Source: Agelas oroides (taxonomy: Eukaryota > Porifera > Demospongiae > Agelasida > Agelasidae). Taken from it: a DNA stretch of 64,000 nt. Position 1 is the first letter of the stretch. Each line of letters starts with the position of its first letter. The translations under genes and the position numbers were made by a program. The notes beneath the pieces were generated by a model. It worked only from the letters and a program-made list of their open reading frames with translations, ran no database searches and was not told where the DNA came from. Where the stretch lies: contig OX422185.1 of the NCBI GenBank assembly GCA_949130485.1, positions 13,673,011-13,737,010 on the forward strand, written 5' to 3'. Positions 43,401 to 55,012 of this stretch are shown here, piece by piece.

Positions 43401-46400
43401 TGAGCCAACTAATTGCATAATACAACCTGAGAGGCAGCTGCCCAGTTCATCTTACAACCACAACTGTTTTCTGGCCCATACCCAGCATACCGTTGATTGT
43501 TCTACAGTACTAGTCTCCATGCACCCTCTCATGATTGAGGAGAAACGGTCTGGTGAACCAACTTGAAGTTGGAATTTCTTGGGCTAGCACACACTTTTGT
43601 GACAGCGTCACCTAGCAACGTTTGATGCTAAACCAGCTCAAAAAAGGTACGGATATCTGAGTAGAGATCAAAGCTGTAAGGGAGGTGCTATGTAATAATT
43701 ACTGCACTGATCTAGCAATCTCATTGGTCCTTACCACTTTTGGGTAATAAGCCCAAGAAATTCAACTTCGTTCACCAGACCGTTTCTTGCCGGGAGGTGT
43801 GCACAGGCTGGGCATGAGACTAGTATAGTACTGCAAGCAATTAAAAGCTGGACAGGGCCTGTGAATGAGTTGTGTGACTATCCTAAATGTAGTGCTCAAA
43901 AACAATTCGGTGGGAGCTGGTATTTGAGTAAACAAGTAAACAGTGAAACAGTTCAGTGGGAGCTGGTATTTGAGTAAACAAGTAAACAGTGAAACAATTC
44001 GGTGGGAGCTGGTATTTGTGTAAACAAGTAAACAGTGAAACAATTCGGTGGGAGCTGGTATTTGAGTAAACAAGTAAACAGTGAAACAATTCGGTGGGAG
44101 CTGGTATTTGAGTAAACAAGTAAACAGTGAAACAGTTCAGTGGGAGCTGGTATTTGAGTAAACAAGTAAACAGTGAAACAATTCGGTGGGAGCTGGTATT
44201 TGAGTAAACAAGTAAACAGTGAAAGAATTCGGTGGGAGCTGGTATTTGAGTAAACAAGTAAACAGTGAAAGATCCAATTGTTAACAAAGAAGTGAACCCG
44301 TCAAAGAGCTAGACTATACTGTAAAAAAAAGGTGAAATGGTAAGGGCTACCCGAATATGCCCCAATTTTCGCCTCTTTTCAATTATATAGCAGCCGTAAA
44401 AAGGATTGCTGTTTCATGCCACCTGGTTTCTGTTAGACCATGACCAGTAGTAATAGTGGCTACAGTGGCTCAGCTCTCAGGCTACGTCTCCAGTTACGCA
44501 TTTTACTGTATTTATTGCTATAAATGGCTTGTTTACACGAGTGCGGCTGCTGTTAATTAGTTGCCATGACAACAAATTGTTTTCATTTACAGAATCGGGG
44601 AGCATCATTGTTGTCATTGTTACAAACCCCATGTTCATACTGCCATGGGTTCATGAGATATTTACAGTTAAATTTACTATGTAAAAAGTTGATGGGTGTA
44701 TGATTTGTATAGTTAAGGCTGCCTTAACTGTTCTGAGTGTGCACGGGCTGGGCATGAGACTAGTATAGTACTGCAAGCAATAAAAAGCTGGACAGGGCCT
44801 GTGAATGAGTTGTGTGACTATCCTAAATGTTATGACTGTAGTGCTCAAAAACAATTCGGTGGGAGCTGGTATTTGAGTAACAAGTAAACAGTGAAACAAT
44901 TCGGTGGGAGCTGGTATTTGAGTAAACAAGTAAACAGTGAAACAATTCGGTGGGAGCTGGTATTTGAGTAAACAAGTAAACAGTGAAACAATTCGGTGGG
45001 AGCTGGTATTTGAGTAAACAAGTAAACAGTGAAACAATTCGGTGGGAGCTGGTATTTGAGTAAACAAGTAAACAGTGAAACAATTCGGTGGGAGCTGGTA
45101 TTTGAGTAAACAAGTAAACAGTGAAACAATTCGGTGGGAGCTGGTATTTGTGTAAACAAGTAAACAGTGAAACAATTCGGTGGGAGCTGGTATTTGAGTA
45201 AACAAGTAAACAGTGAAAGAATTCGGTGGGAGCTGGTATTTGTGTAAACAAGTAAACAGTGAAAGATCCAACTCCATTGTTAACAAAGAAGTGAACCCGT
45301 CAAAGAGCTAGACTATACTGTAAAAAAAAGGTGAAATGGTAAGGGCTACCCGAATATGCCCCAATTTTCGCCTCTTTTCAATTATATAGCAGCCGTAAAA
45401 AGGATTGCTGTTTCATGCCACCTGGTTTCTGTTAGACCATGAACAGTAGTAATAGTGGCTACAGTGGCTCAGCTCTCAGGCTACGTCTCCAGTTACGCAT
45501 TTTACTGTATTTATTGCTATAAATGGCTTGTTTACACGAGTGCGGCTGCTGTTAATTAGTTGCCATGACAACAAATTGTTTTCATTTACAGAATCGGGGA
45601 GCATCATTGTTGTCATTGTTACAAACCCCATGTTCATACTGCCATGGGTTCATGAGATATTTACAGTTAAATTTACTATGTAAAAAGTTGATGGGTGTAT
45701 GATTTGTATAGTTAAGGCTGCCTTAACTGTTCTGAGTGTGCACGGGCTGGGCATGAGACTAGTATAGTACTGCAAGCAATAAAAAGCTGGACAGGGCCTG
45801 TGAATGAGTTGTGTGACTATCCTAAATGTTATGACTGTAGTGCTCAAAAACAGTTCAGTGGGAGCTGGTATTTGAGTAACAAGTAAACAGTGAAACAATT
45901 CGGTGGGAGCTGGTATTTGAGTAAACAAGTAAACAGTGAAACAATTCGGTGGGAGCTGGTATTTGAGTAAACAAGTAAACAGTGAAAGATCCAACTCCAA
46001 GAAGTGAACCCGTCAAAGAGCTAGAGTATACTGTAAAAAAAAGGCAAGTTCATTTGCAATGGTGTCTGTACATCATGAGTTCACCAAGCCACAAGCTAGC
46101 ACGGCATGTACAATGATGTTATGTTGACTGTACAATTCAAAAATGGTAGCTACCAACTAAACGTCACTCAGCAATATTATCTCTGAGTGCTGTGTGCTAG
46201 AGGCAGAGAGAGAAACTATAGTAAAAAAAAAAACTTTGGAATCAGCAATACGATTCTGGAATCAAGCTCCCTTGAATCAGTGTAACAAGATGACAGTGCA
46301 ACACGTTTTACCACATGTTTAACTTACATGACATGTTTGCATTTGTAAGTTACTAATGAAAATTTGCTGACTGTGTGTACCTGTCATATCTTCTGCACTG

Positions 46401-47478
46401 CAGCACTTACCCAACATTTTTGGTTGGAAGCGAAATACACCACGTGGACTTGCACAAGCCAAGGGGGAGACATGGAAGAAAGCAAGACAAATCCTCTCCC
46501 CGACATTTTCTGCTGCAAAAATTAAATCAGTGAGCTGAGAAAGAGTTCTTGTAGTAGTAGCATTACTGAAGGTTTCAACTTGGAAGTTGAGAATCCATTT
46601 TCCATTTGTCTGCAGATGGCTCCCTTTGTGAAGAGTAGTTGTGACACATTGGTTGAGATACTTGGAGTGCATTCAGGGTCGGGGAAAAGCCTGGATGTTT
46701 TCAGGTATAGTTTAGATTGCACACATGCACAGTTGAAAACTGTCTAATACTGAGTGTAATGTCCACATCAACTTAATTACCGAGGAGTGATATGAAAGGA
46801 GACACTGCATGTCGGCATGTAGTTGATTTATGATACAGCATTAGCCACAAAACCATTCAGATAAATAAATATCACCATAGTACAAAGCTATACTGGAAAA
46901 AAGTCATGAGTTTGTTGCCATCTGTTAATGGTATGCACGTAATAATGCCAACGACGACAAACGAGTGATATAGCTTGGTGCTATGGTGATAATGGTTTTA
47001 TCATACAAACCTTCGATTTCATTGCACGTTCAGACGTAGCCACAAGTGACTTGCAGTACCTGATTTGGATTCTTGCGTGACTTGTAGTACTGATACGGAT
47101 TTTTATATGACTTGTAGTAAAAAAATTACAGCTTTTTATAAACTGCATGCAGCTGCAAGGCTTCCCCATTGACTCCCATACATTACCGTGAGTTGACGTA
47201 TATATGATAAAAATAGGTATTATAATAACCAAAATACATAATCGTGTGATATACTCTCATTTGTTATAAGTGATATGAGAAGGGGAGCATGCCTACATGA
47301 GTAACCATGGCAGTGTAACTGTTGGCTATTTACTCTTAAGTATTATAAGCAACAGAGGGATACATAGGGGAAACACATAGAGTTAATAGTCAATTACAAA
47401 ATATGGAATGTACACACACACACACGCACACACACGCACACGCACACACACACACACATACACACACACACACACATG

Positions 47479-47512
<34 letters not shown>

Positions 47513-50500
47513 TACATGTGCACACATGCAGAAAGTATACAATGCACAACAGGCTGTTATGGTTGCTTTTGTTACACATTTCATCAACATGCATACATAC
47601 ATAGAACCTACAGTTCTTTTTCATTGGAGACCATTTTAGCTTTTGTCTTTGGTCGAGTAGTAAACATCCAACGAGGGGAAACAGACCAGTTCACTGACGC
47701 CTGTGAATCCCACTCTTCAAGCCTACTGGAGGGCCACGAATATGCTGACTGGATGGTTGTCTTGCTGAGTAAGTGAGAGAAAGGGAGGAAGTGGGAGAAA
47801 GGAAGAGAGAAAGAGATCATTTTTCATGGGGCAGGTAGGATGCATACACTGCATGATCGAAGAGGCAATTGTGAATTTTTTTTTTGGTGCTCAAAAAGGT
47901 ATTTGTGAAGGATTTAGTCCCAGAGCCAAGATGGTGCGTTGTGTGCTCCAAGCTATAAATACTGTTCCCGGATATTCTTTGTGCCATCCTCAAACGTTTG
48001 CAAAGTGAAAAACGCACCACTCCTGGTTCAAAATGAAGAACACGGCGCGAAATGCATTCTTTTGACGGAGGGCTCCTCCCCCCCCCCCCCCCCTGTCGCT
48101 GCAAAAAGTATTTGGTTAAAATGACCACAAGTGCATGGTTACTGCAGTTTCAGGGTTCATTGAACAAGTGGGTAGCATGATTAAACGAATTATCATCCAT
48201 CAACCACCTCATATTCCATCTAGCTAATTAGCACAGACACTTGTCAGCAAGCCAACCTATATCAGTTCTCATATGCATCCATCTGCTGGCTATTATCCAG
48301 TTCAGAACCGCTGGATAATAGCCAGCAGATGGATGCATATAAACTGGTATATATTGGCTAGCAGACAAGTGTCTCTGCTAGCTATTTGAAGCTTGATGGA
48401 TTGTGAGGGGGTTGATTGATGATAATTGTGTTTTTGATATTTGTAATCACCTGTTCAATGAACTCTGAAACTGTAGTAACCTTCACTCGTGGTCATTTTA
48501 ACTAAGTAGTTTTGCAGTGTATATAGGTAGACACTGACGTCATTCACATGATAAAATGGATCATACTGCATGCGATCAAAATTGGACGGTGGGAAGCCCT
48601 GGGAACAAGGCTAATGTATGAGAATGCTGTCTTCGTGCACTGGAGGCGCTAGAGAGAGACAGAGCTTATTGCATGTCGTCAACAAGTGCCATTAATGTGG
48701 CAAAAGATCTCAATTGTTACAGCCTGTGGCATGACTAAGGTTTCACTATAGTCAAATAACATCATGGCATTGAAATAGTCTCGCGTGGCCACACCCCGTT
48801 CCACATGAGAGGGAAGGGGTCTGGTAACGTTCGTCACAACCACTTGTTGCACAAGAATTTCATTTACTCACATTGCGTAAGTGCAAAGGCTGCAGAATTA
48901 TCTCGCCGAAAACTGACAAAGCAACTGCTTTCACAGGTGCACTGGAGGCCTATAACTAGAGGGAGACATGGCTTATTGCGTGTCGTCAACAAGTGCCACC
49001 CTTAATTGTTACAGCCTGTGGCATGACTAAGCTTTCACTATAGCCACGTAACACCATGACTAAGTTTTCACTATAGCCACATAACACCATGACTAAGCTT
49101 TCACTATAGCCACATAACACCATGACTAAGCTTTCACTATAGCCACATAACACCATGACTAAGCTTTCACTATAGCCACATAACACCATGACTATAGCCA
49201 CATAACACCATGACTAAGCTTTCACTATAGCCACATAACACCATGACTAAGCTTTCACTATAGCCACATAACACCATGACTATAGCCACATAACACCATG
49301 ACTATAGCCACATAACACCATGACTAAGCTTTCACTATAGCCACATAACACCATGGCATTGAAGATGGGTATGGTGTTTTATCCACACTCTCCCACAGAT
49401 CTTCATTGTTTGGCGGAATGAACAACACAAGTCACTCGCAATAGCTCAGCGACCATCACAAATCATAGCTACATGTGACAAATCTCTCTCTTCAAATTTA
49501 TGAAAGAGTGGTGTTATATTAAAGGGGTCTGGCACACTGGTCCCTGTTGAAACATCCGTGGACAAGGGAGGCAGTCTATGTACTCAAGTGTTCATAACCA
49601 GACTTCCCCATTATCTTCTATACCTGACGCCATATAGTTGTAAGAAACTACTGAAGTTGTTTGTACCCCTTTCTTTCTCCCTCTTCTTCTACCCCTTGCA
49701 GCTAACTTTCCCTGTCTGACACATGTGTCTCATTTGTTGTTTCGAGGAATAGTGAAAGAGAGTGTGATGGAAATTCTCCACACTACCACTCTCAGCATAG
49801 TGCAGACAAGGAGGGAGGAAGGTAAATCAAAGGTGAGTAAGCCAGAGCAATTTACTAAAGCTTTCTAGTAAGTAAAGACTACTGCTCAGAGCATCTTGCC
49901 TCACGCTGGAAATAAAGGAATTTAGATGTTATGAGGCAAAAAGACTATATAGTTTACATGCAACTTGGACGCTCACAACAGTTTTGTGTAGCAAAAACAT
50001 CATTTGCACAACTGCATTTCCAAATAACCCAAGAAACCTCAGAGAAGGGATACTTTCCCCGAATCTATAGTCTGACATTACACTATAAACTGCTTTATAC
50101 ATAGGAAGCCACTGAAATATGCATACCTTCCCATAGCAGGCACTCAGTGATGGTCCCTATGGTGTCCACCTTAGAGAAGTTCCACTGTAGTATTACTCTA
50201 GAGTACAGTATGCACAAACACTTGGGTTACTTCAACCATATCTTTGTTTGTCTCAGTTGCATCAGTGTAATAACTATTATCCAAGGAATGGTATCAAATA
50301 GGTTTTCTGAAGTCTACTTCTTCTTTACTTTATTTTTTCCACCATAACCATGCGACCAAGGAACTCTTCCAGGATCAAAGAAACATCAAACATCACCAGA
50401 AATGCTGAGTTATAGGCCTTCTCGAGTAATCCTAATTTAAAAAAAAGGAGAAGCTTCTCAACTACACTTTGATTCAAATTGTAAGCATCTGTTGAACTTT

Positions 50501-53363
50501 ATGTCACGTTCATAACAGGCATGCAATTAAGATGACCAAAATTTGGTTGAAGTAATCCAAATGTTTTATAGTGATATACAGGATAGGTAGCGACCTCTCC
50601 CTCTAAGCCTCGACTCTACATGCTTTCCTTCAATCAGCACAAGGATCTGCTTCAGCTGATGGTTGATGCTGCAGGGGGAGAGGATGGGAAGGGAGAGAAG
50701 CTTACTGATGAACAGATTGTGGTACACTGCATTACATTCCTCTTGGCTGGCTATGATACAACTGCCAACACTCTGGCCTACACCTCCTACCTGCTTGCCC
50801 TAAATCCTGAAGTACAGGAGAAACTGCAAGCAGAAATTGATGAATACTTTGAAAGTAAACCAGTAAGTTATCTTCACCAATTGTGAATTAACATTGTTAG
50901 TGGTGTCTTCGCTAATCAACTGCATATTTGTACTTAGCCTCGTTCCCAGGCCACTCCCAGATTTTATCTCGCAGCTGTGGAGAATAAACGTTTTATCTCA
51001 CAGCTGTGGAGAAAAATCGATTTTTCTCCACAGCTGCAAGATAAAATCTGGGAGTGGCCTTGGAACGAGGCAATGTTGTACTAGCAGTAAGCTCTGCAAA
51101 AAGCAGTGGCGTAGCGAGGCTGGGGTACACTGGGGCACGTGCCCTAGCAACTAGAGACCGTGCCCCACCAATGCAGGTATGCATGCAAATTGTCGGCGCT
51201 GATAGTATCGTTGTAGATCGCGAAATGTGCGCTAAACGGTCTAGAAATCGAACCACTATGTATATCCGCAGAATTACGAATCTCATTACGCTCACGCGTG
51301 TTTGCCATATAAGTGACGTACACTGCACTACAATATGGCCTCGGAACCGACCTGGGAGGCTGTAAACTTCCAAAAAATTTCTGGAGGAGCATGCACCATA
51401 TCCCCTTCTGCACTTCGCGCATGAGTTCAAACAAACGTAGTGTGCCCATGCATGCTGTGCCCTAGCATCGGCGATGTCCTGGCTACGCTACTGGCAAGAA
51501 GTGACTTCTGTATGGCACCTTCACTTCCCTTCACAGGAGACATCTATGTACAGTGCCACTCAGGAACTGCAATACCTGGACATGGTCGTTCAGGAGTCCC
51601 TTCGGATGTACCCAGCATCACCACGGTATAACACTTGCAAACTTGAACTGTTTTCAATAGCTTTGATTCCTAATCCATCTCCAGTCAGGTTTGGTCATTT
51701 TCACTATCATAGGGAAGGTCTGATACAAATTCTCACATGTATAGTGTATGGAGACCTTCTATTACACCATGAAACTAAACTACTGCACTCTACTAAGTTT
51801 GTGTGGCAAGATAGTTAGCATTGTATCATTGAATTGTATTATTTGATGAAAAGTGGAATAAGCGTTCATGAAACCAGCTTTATGACAAAAGCAACCCACC
51901 AATGTTTTGACCAGATGTCTTACATAGCATGCCATGCAACAGGAGATAGAATGCTTCTATTGGAGATGCTTAGTACCTCATCTTCCTCTTTCAGATGTCT
52001 ATATTGAAATACCCTGACACATCATCAAAGATGAGTATTCCCCTCTTCCGTCAGTCAACCTTGATTTTCAACAGCCATTTGAGACATTCATTATGCCGAA
52101 GAGCTCAAAAGTTCTTACAGCCATTGATACATCTCCAGTTGGAAATCACTTATTTGACTGCATTTGAACCAAAGGGCGTTTGGATAACTGAATATACAAG
52201 TGAAACAATACTACCGGGTATTTGTATACAAGCAGATTACTTTCCATTTAATGAACAGCAAAAAAAATTTGTGTTTGGATAAGGGAAGATTTGAATAACT
52301 GAAGTTAATTCAGATGAGTGACTTCCTAATGTAGTATACCCATCTATTTGATTCTGCATGTGATCACAAACTGTGGTGCACAAGGATGACCTTTTTTCAC
52401 TGTAATGTGCACTACAGCAATGCACGTCATTGTCTGAAGACTGTTGAAATCAACGGAGTCACCATTCCTAAGGGAGCAACAGTCCAACTCCCCATCCACC
52501 TCCTTCACTACAACCCAGAATTCTGGCCAGAACCGGAGAAATTTGACCCAGAAAGGTACTGTTCTCTTTCCTTCTTCCTCTCTGATCCTCCCTCCATCTG
52601 TTCTTCCCTTTCCTTCCCTAGGTTTACCCCTGAGGAGAAGGCAAAGCGACCTGCTCTCTGCCACATGCCTTTCGGCTGGGGCCCTCGCAACTGCATTGGA
52701 ATGAGGTTCGCCCTCATGGAGGCTAAGATGGCTCTCATTGAGATTCTGAAGAAGTATACATTTGTACAGGCTCCAGAAACGGAGGTTAGTTTTCTTGATT
52801 CTTCACTTTGACTAGGTATAGTGGTATGATTTTCAGTCAGTTTGTGTTCTGAACGCAATTGCATTGCCACCAATATATGTAAGGACACCTTAACATTTGA
52901 ATAGGATGTTGAAACAGGAAATATTATTCCATTAATAATTGTAGCCACATTCCTCCACTGTACCGCAACAGATATCTGTAGCAAAATGTACACACAAGAT
53001 ATCATCTGATGGGTCAAAGAGCCGAGATCTGACATCAACATACCACTTTACACTTATTGTGATAGAGACTGCAACTACTGTATAGCGACAAATTTTCGAG
53101 GGTCTAAAGAGCATGAAAACTGTGTCGCGCGTCAAAAATTTTCCTTGAAATATTTTCGCAAATGGTTGAAAATTCGCGAAATTCGCGAAATTAAAGACTC
53201 ACGAAAGTTTAGCGCTATACCATATAATATCGTTTCCTTGCACAAGCTGGAGTAAGTCATGTTAACTGCTGGTTCCCTCCAGGTTCCACTGAAGACTTTC
53301 AATGGTGGTGCGATTATGGCACCTCAAAATGGAGTTTACCTTCGGATAACAAGGAGGGACTGA
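40461..53363 (+). CDS. Cytochrome P450, clan 3 (CYP3-like), 13 exons, 509 aa
   Basis: Haem-thiolate mono-oxygenase anchored in the ER membrane, probably oxidising lipophilic substrates. Coding exons: 40461-40546, 41364-41460, 42586-42638, 43049-43145, 46404-46529, 46616-46704, 47614-47768, 49702-49832, 50638-50862, 51537-51625, 52418-52555, 52622-52784, 53283-53363. All introns are GT-AG with consistent phase; total 1530 nt. Residues ~12-28 are the N-terminal membrane helix. A GIKGPQPLPFYGSYKEI proline-rich hinge is followed by WKKAR (C-helix W135/R139), I-helix AGYDTT (315-320), ESLR (K-helix E373/R376), FDPERF, and haem loop FGWGPRNCIG with Cys453. LSPTFSAAKIK and GRVVNIQRGE also fit CYP3/CYP5 relatives. 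Length is typical. The exon-7 acceptor (CAG at 47613) was chosen by phase and homology. Individual CYP family cannot be assigned by eye. Confidence 0.95.
41499..41690 (-). repeat. Partial inverted copy of the 26369 MITE (P450 intron 2)
   Basis: AACCCAGACCACCCTCCAAAG, GTCTGGCGAATATAGTAC, GGGCTAGCTGTTGCTGTGG and TTCAGTAAATTGGAG match 26369-26983 in reversed order. Confidence 0.65.
41955..42350 (+). pseudogene. Open frame of unknown origin in P450 intron 2
   Basis: 131 codons with protein-like composition (KGSQVKAVVSKRPKSKSNS, then CVDDMALFDGNPIPLS and FPGKGALAFVRLF). It overlaps a second open frame upstream in another register (41858-42088), as expected for a decayed gene or transposon fragment. 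No family recognised. Confidence 0.25.
42742..42996 (+). repeat. Composite dispersed repeat, copy 5 (truncated)
   Basis: Hairpin half complete (CATATAGTACAAAGCTATACC to GGTATAGCTTGGTACTATGG); the second half stops after GATACGGATTCTCGC, 50 bp before P450 exon 4. Confidence 0.8.
43510..43823. repeat. MITE in P450 intron 4, shared with 13504-13798
   Basis: TAGTCTCCATGCACC...GAAACGGTCTGGTGAACC at the left and CGTTCACCAGACCGTTTCT...GGGCATGAGACTA at the right. Confidence 0.8.
43808..46030 (+). repeat. Higher-order tandem array of a 46-bp unit
   Basis: The basic unit is 46 bp (AATTCGGTGGGAGCTGGTAT, then TTGAGTAAACAAGTAAACAG, then TGAAAC). Three super-units start near 43808, 44747 and 45745. Each has a ~100-bp head (GGGCATGAGACTAGTATAGT...), a block of 46-bp units (about 8, 9 and 3) and, for the first two, a ~490-bp tail including AGCTAGACTATACTGTAAAA. 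Super-units 1 and 2 share their tail almost base for base. Because 46 is not a multiple of 3 and the unit lacks stops on the - strand, long spurious frames appear there. Confidence 0.95.
46871..47210 (+). repeat. Composite dispersed repeat, copy 6 (P450 intron 6)
   Basis: ATCACCATAGTACAAAGCTA to GAGTTGACGTATATATGATAA, both halves present. Confidence 0.8.
47411..47511 (+). repeat. (CA)n microsatellite
   Basis: About 100 bp of CA dinucleotides with sparse CG, TA and TG interruptions, in P450 intron 6, 100 bp before exon 7. Confidence 0.95.
48099..48517. repeat. 419-bp foldback element in P450 intron 7
   Basis: The whole stretch is one imperfect palindrome: CTGCAAAAAGTATTTGGTTA at the left against TAACTAAGTAGTTTTGCAG at the right, meeting at ATCCATCTGCTGGCTATTAT / ATAATAGCCAGCAGATGGAT with a ~12-bp loop. 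The right arm recurs at 60515-60755. Confidence 0.88.
48625..49355 (+). repeat. Duplication plus 33-bp minisatellite in P450 intron 7
   Basis: GTGCACTGGAGGC...TTGTTACAGCCTGTGGCATG occurs at 48635 and 48937. After the second copy, units of 33 bp (CATGACTAAGCTTTCACTAT then AGCCACATAACAC) repeat about ten times to 49355; several units lack the AAGCTTTCAC part. Confidence 0.92.
50211..50567. repeat. MITE with AACACTTGGGTTACTTCAAC ends, copy 1
   Basis: Left AACACTTGGGTTACTTCAAC and right GGTTGAAGTAATCCAAATGT are inverted. A ~410-bp copy in the same orientation is at 53681-54098, so P450 exons 9-13 lie between two direct copies. Confidence 0.85.
50935..51071. repeat. hAT-like MITE in P450 intron 9
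   Basis: TAGCCTCGTTCCCAGGCCAC to GTGGCCTTGGAACGAGGC, with the palindromic interior ATCGATTTTTCTCC. Flanks TTTGTACT/GTTGTACT. Confidence 0.85.
51104..51493. repeat. 390-bp hAT-like element CAGTGGCGTAGC, P450 intron 9
   Basis: Starts CAGTGGCGTAGCGAGGC and ends GTCCTGGCTACGCTACTG. Flanks GCAAAAAG and GCAAGAAG (8 bp, one change) fit hAT transposition. CAG...CTG termini also fit. A 3'-end fragment of a relative is at 39806-39849. Confidence 0.78.
53076..53222. repeat. MITE with ACTGTATAGCG ends, copy 3 (P450 intron 12)
   Basis: TACTGTATAGCGACAAATTT to TTTAGCGCTATACCATA, arms with AATTCGCGAAATT blocks; ends 60 bp before exon 13. Confidence 0.65.
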
Positions 53364-53680
53364 TGTCACTCTGTGGGGAGGAGGGACTGATGTCATAAAA
53401 TTAACTCATTTGTATACATGCTGTCTACTACAATTTCTTTAAGAGTGACATCTAGGCTGTTGCAATACAATGGACTCCAATTTCCTGCAGAATTTCAGTT
53501 GTGTACAAACAAGTTAAAAAACTTAAATGTTAAATTTAAACACTTCATAGTGAATGATCTAAGACTACAATTTTAGCTGATTCCAGCAAGGGTGCAGCTT
53601 GATGTGCCCTTGATTCCAGACATTACATTGAGTTGCAAGAAAAACAATGTTGAGCGTTTAATCTCATAATTATATACACT

Positions 53681-54098
53681 GCAAAAACACTTGGGTTACT
53701 TCAACCACACTTTTAGGTTGTCTCAGTTGCATCAGTGTAACCAAGGAATGCTATCAAATAGGTTTTCTTGAAAGTTCACTGAGGAGCTTCTTCTTTAGTT
53801 ACATTAGCTAGTCTCTTTTTCAGAAGACCTATTTGGCTACATTCCTGGTATTTCTACCACAACCATGCAACAAAGGAACTCAGGCAGATGATTGTGTAAG
53901 ATCAAAGAAACAACAAACATCAACTGATATGCTGATGTATAGGCTTTCTGAAAGGAGATACTAATTTAACAAAAGCGGGAAGCTGCTCAACTACACTCTG
54001 ATTTGAATTGTAAGCACTTCTTGAACTTTACATGTTATACACACAAAAGGAATGCAACTGAGGTGACCAAAATATGGTTGAAGTAACCCAAACTTTTT
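53681..54098. repeat. MITE with AACACTTGGGTTACTTCAAC ends, copy 2
   Basis: Matches 50211-50567 throughout: TTGTCTCAGTTGCATCAGTG, CCAAGGAATGCTATCAAATA, ACTACACTCTGATTTGAATTG; ends GGTTGAAGTAACCCAAAC. Confidence 0.85.
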
Positions 54099-54567
54099 CT
54101 CTCATAATATCTCATAATGTCTCATGCATGGTGTCTCACGACAAGTAAGTTGTTTTTACGTACAAACACTCCCCCTCTGTGGTTCTGAGTAGTGTACATG
54201 TGTTTGTACTTTACTGCAGTTAGAAGATTCCTTTAAGTAGGTGCACTACAGCAAGTAGGTACAAAGTTGTAACCACAGCTGTTTCTACTACTTAAGCTGC
54301 TAGCACACAGTTTATTGTGAGTAAACTGAATAAGTCTGTGTCTTATAAGACATAGCTGCCTCCTTCCGTAAGTTGCTGGAAGATCCAGATGTTAAATTTC
54401 CGTACTGAAGTGTTAATTGGAGGAATCACTTGGTCAGGGAAGGAAGCCCTGAAAATAATCCCAACCCAAGAAAAGCATGAAACGGCAATCCAAACCACAG
54501 CCTCACCCTGTAACTGCAATGGAGTGTTTCAAAGTATTTCCTACTGGGATCTGAAACAGTGAGGTGT

Positions 54568-54960
54568 CATGTGATGCTCTGGAGTTTTCGCTTCACCTCC
54601 TGTATCAGTTTGTGGGGGGGCGGTGCGGTGAGTGCGAAGCGCCAGGCGCATGAGGGCTCAGATTTTTAAAAAATGCTCCAGACCTGACAGCCAGACCTTA
54701 AACCTGGTCCAAGTCATTGAGAGAGAAAGGGGAGAAATAAAGACGAGAAAGAAAGGGGGGGGGGGGAGACAGTGACTCAGGGAGGGACTTGAACCCGCGA
54801 CATGGCGAAGGGCCTGCCATGCTCTAACCAACTGAGCTACCGAGTCACTCAGCAACTCAGTGGCTGAGTTCGAGTATTTAAGGCCGAGCTGCCAGGGATC
54901 CAGCTGAGAGATCACCATGTGATGTTCTGGAGTTTTCGCTTCACCTCCTGTATCAGTTTG
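54568..54960 (+). repeat. 45-bp direct repeats flanking a tRNA-like insert
   Basis: 54568-54612 and 54916-54960 (CATGTGATG(C/T)TCTGGAGTTTTCG...) match at 44 of 45 positions and bracket 303 bp containing the tRNA-like sequence. Confidence 0.88.
54774..54846 (-). tRNA. tRNA-like sequence, probably pseudogene or SINE head
   Basis: On the - strand: a 7-bp acceptor stem (GACTCGG with CTGAGTC, one G-T pair), a clear D arm (TAGCTCAGTTGGTTAGAGCA, A box), an anticodon arm TGGC/GCCA and a T arm with GGGTTCAAGTCCC (B box). The spacing is about 73 nt. Defects: the anticodon loop is 9 nt if only canonical pairs are used, the T stem has one mismatch and there is an extra base before the 3' acceptor strand. 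The amino acid therefore cannot be assigned safely; pol III promoter boxes look intact. A G-rich run lies just downstream in transcription direction. Confidence 0.5.
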
Positions 54961-54982
54961 CTTGGAACCTTTTCTGGTGTAG

Positions 54983-55012
54983 AGTTGGGGGGGGGGGGGG
55001 GGGGGGGGGGGA
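54983..55012 (+). repeat. Poly-G run, ~28-30 nt
   Basis: Uninterrupted G tract flanked by GTTG and AGATTT; potential quadruplex, and its length is likely uncertain in any assembly. Confidence 0.9.

Noticed and set aside
43883-45286. Long minus-strand frames rich in FTQIPAPTELFHCLL repeats
   Set aside because: They are translations of the 46-bp minisatellite, open in all three frames because the unit has no stop on that strand; not a repeat protein gene.
47390-47776. Cys/Val and His/Thr repeat frames around 47.4-47.6 kb
   Set aside because: Products of the (CA)n tract; only 47614-47768 in one frame is a real P450 exon.
48986-49355. CRISPR-like array of 33-bp units
   Set aside because: Units are contiguous or truncated versions of each other with no unique spacers; a minisatellite in an animal intron.
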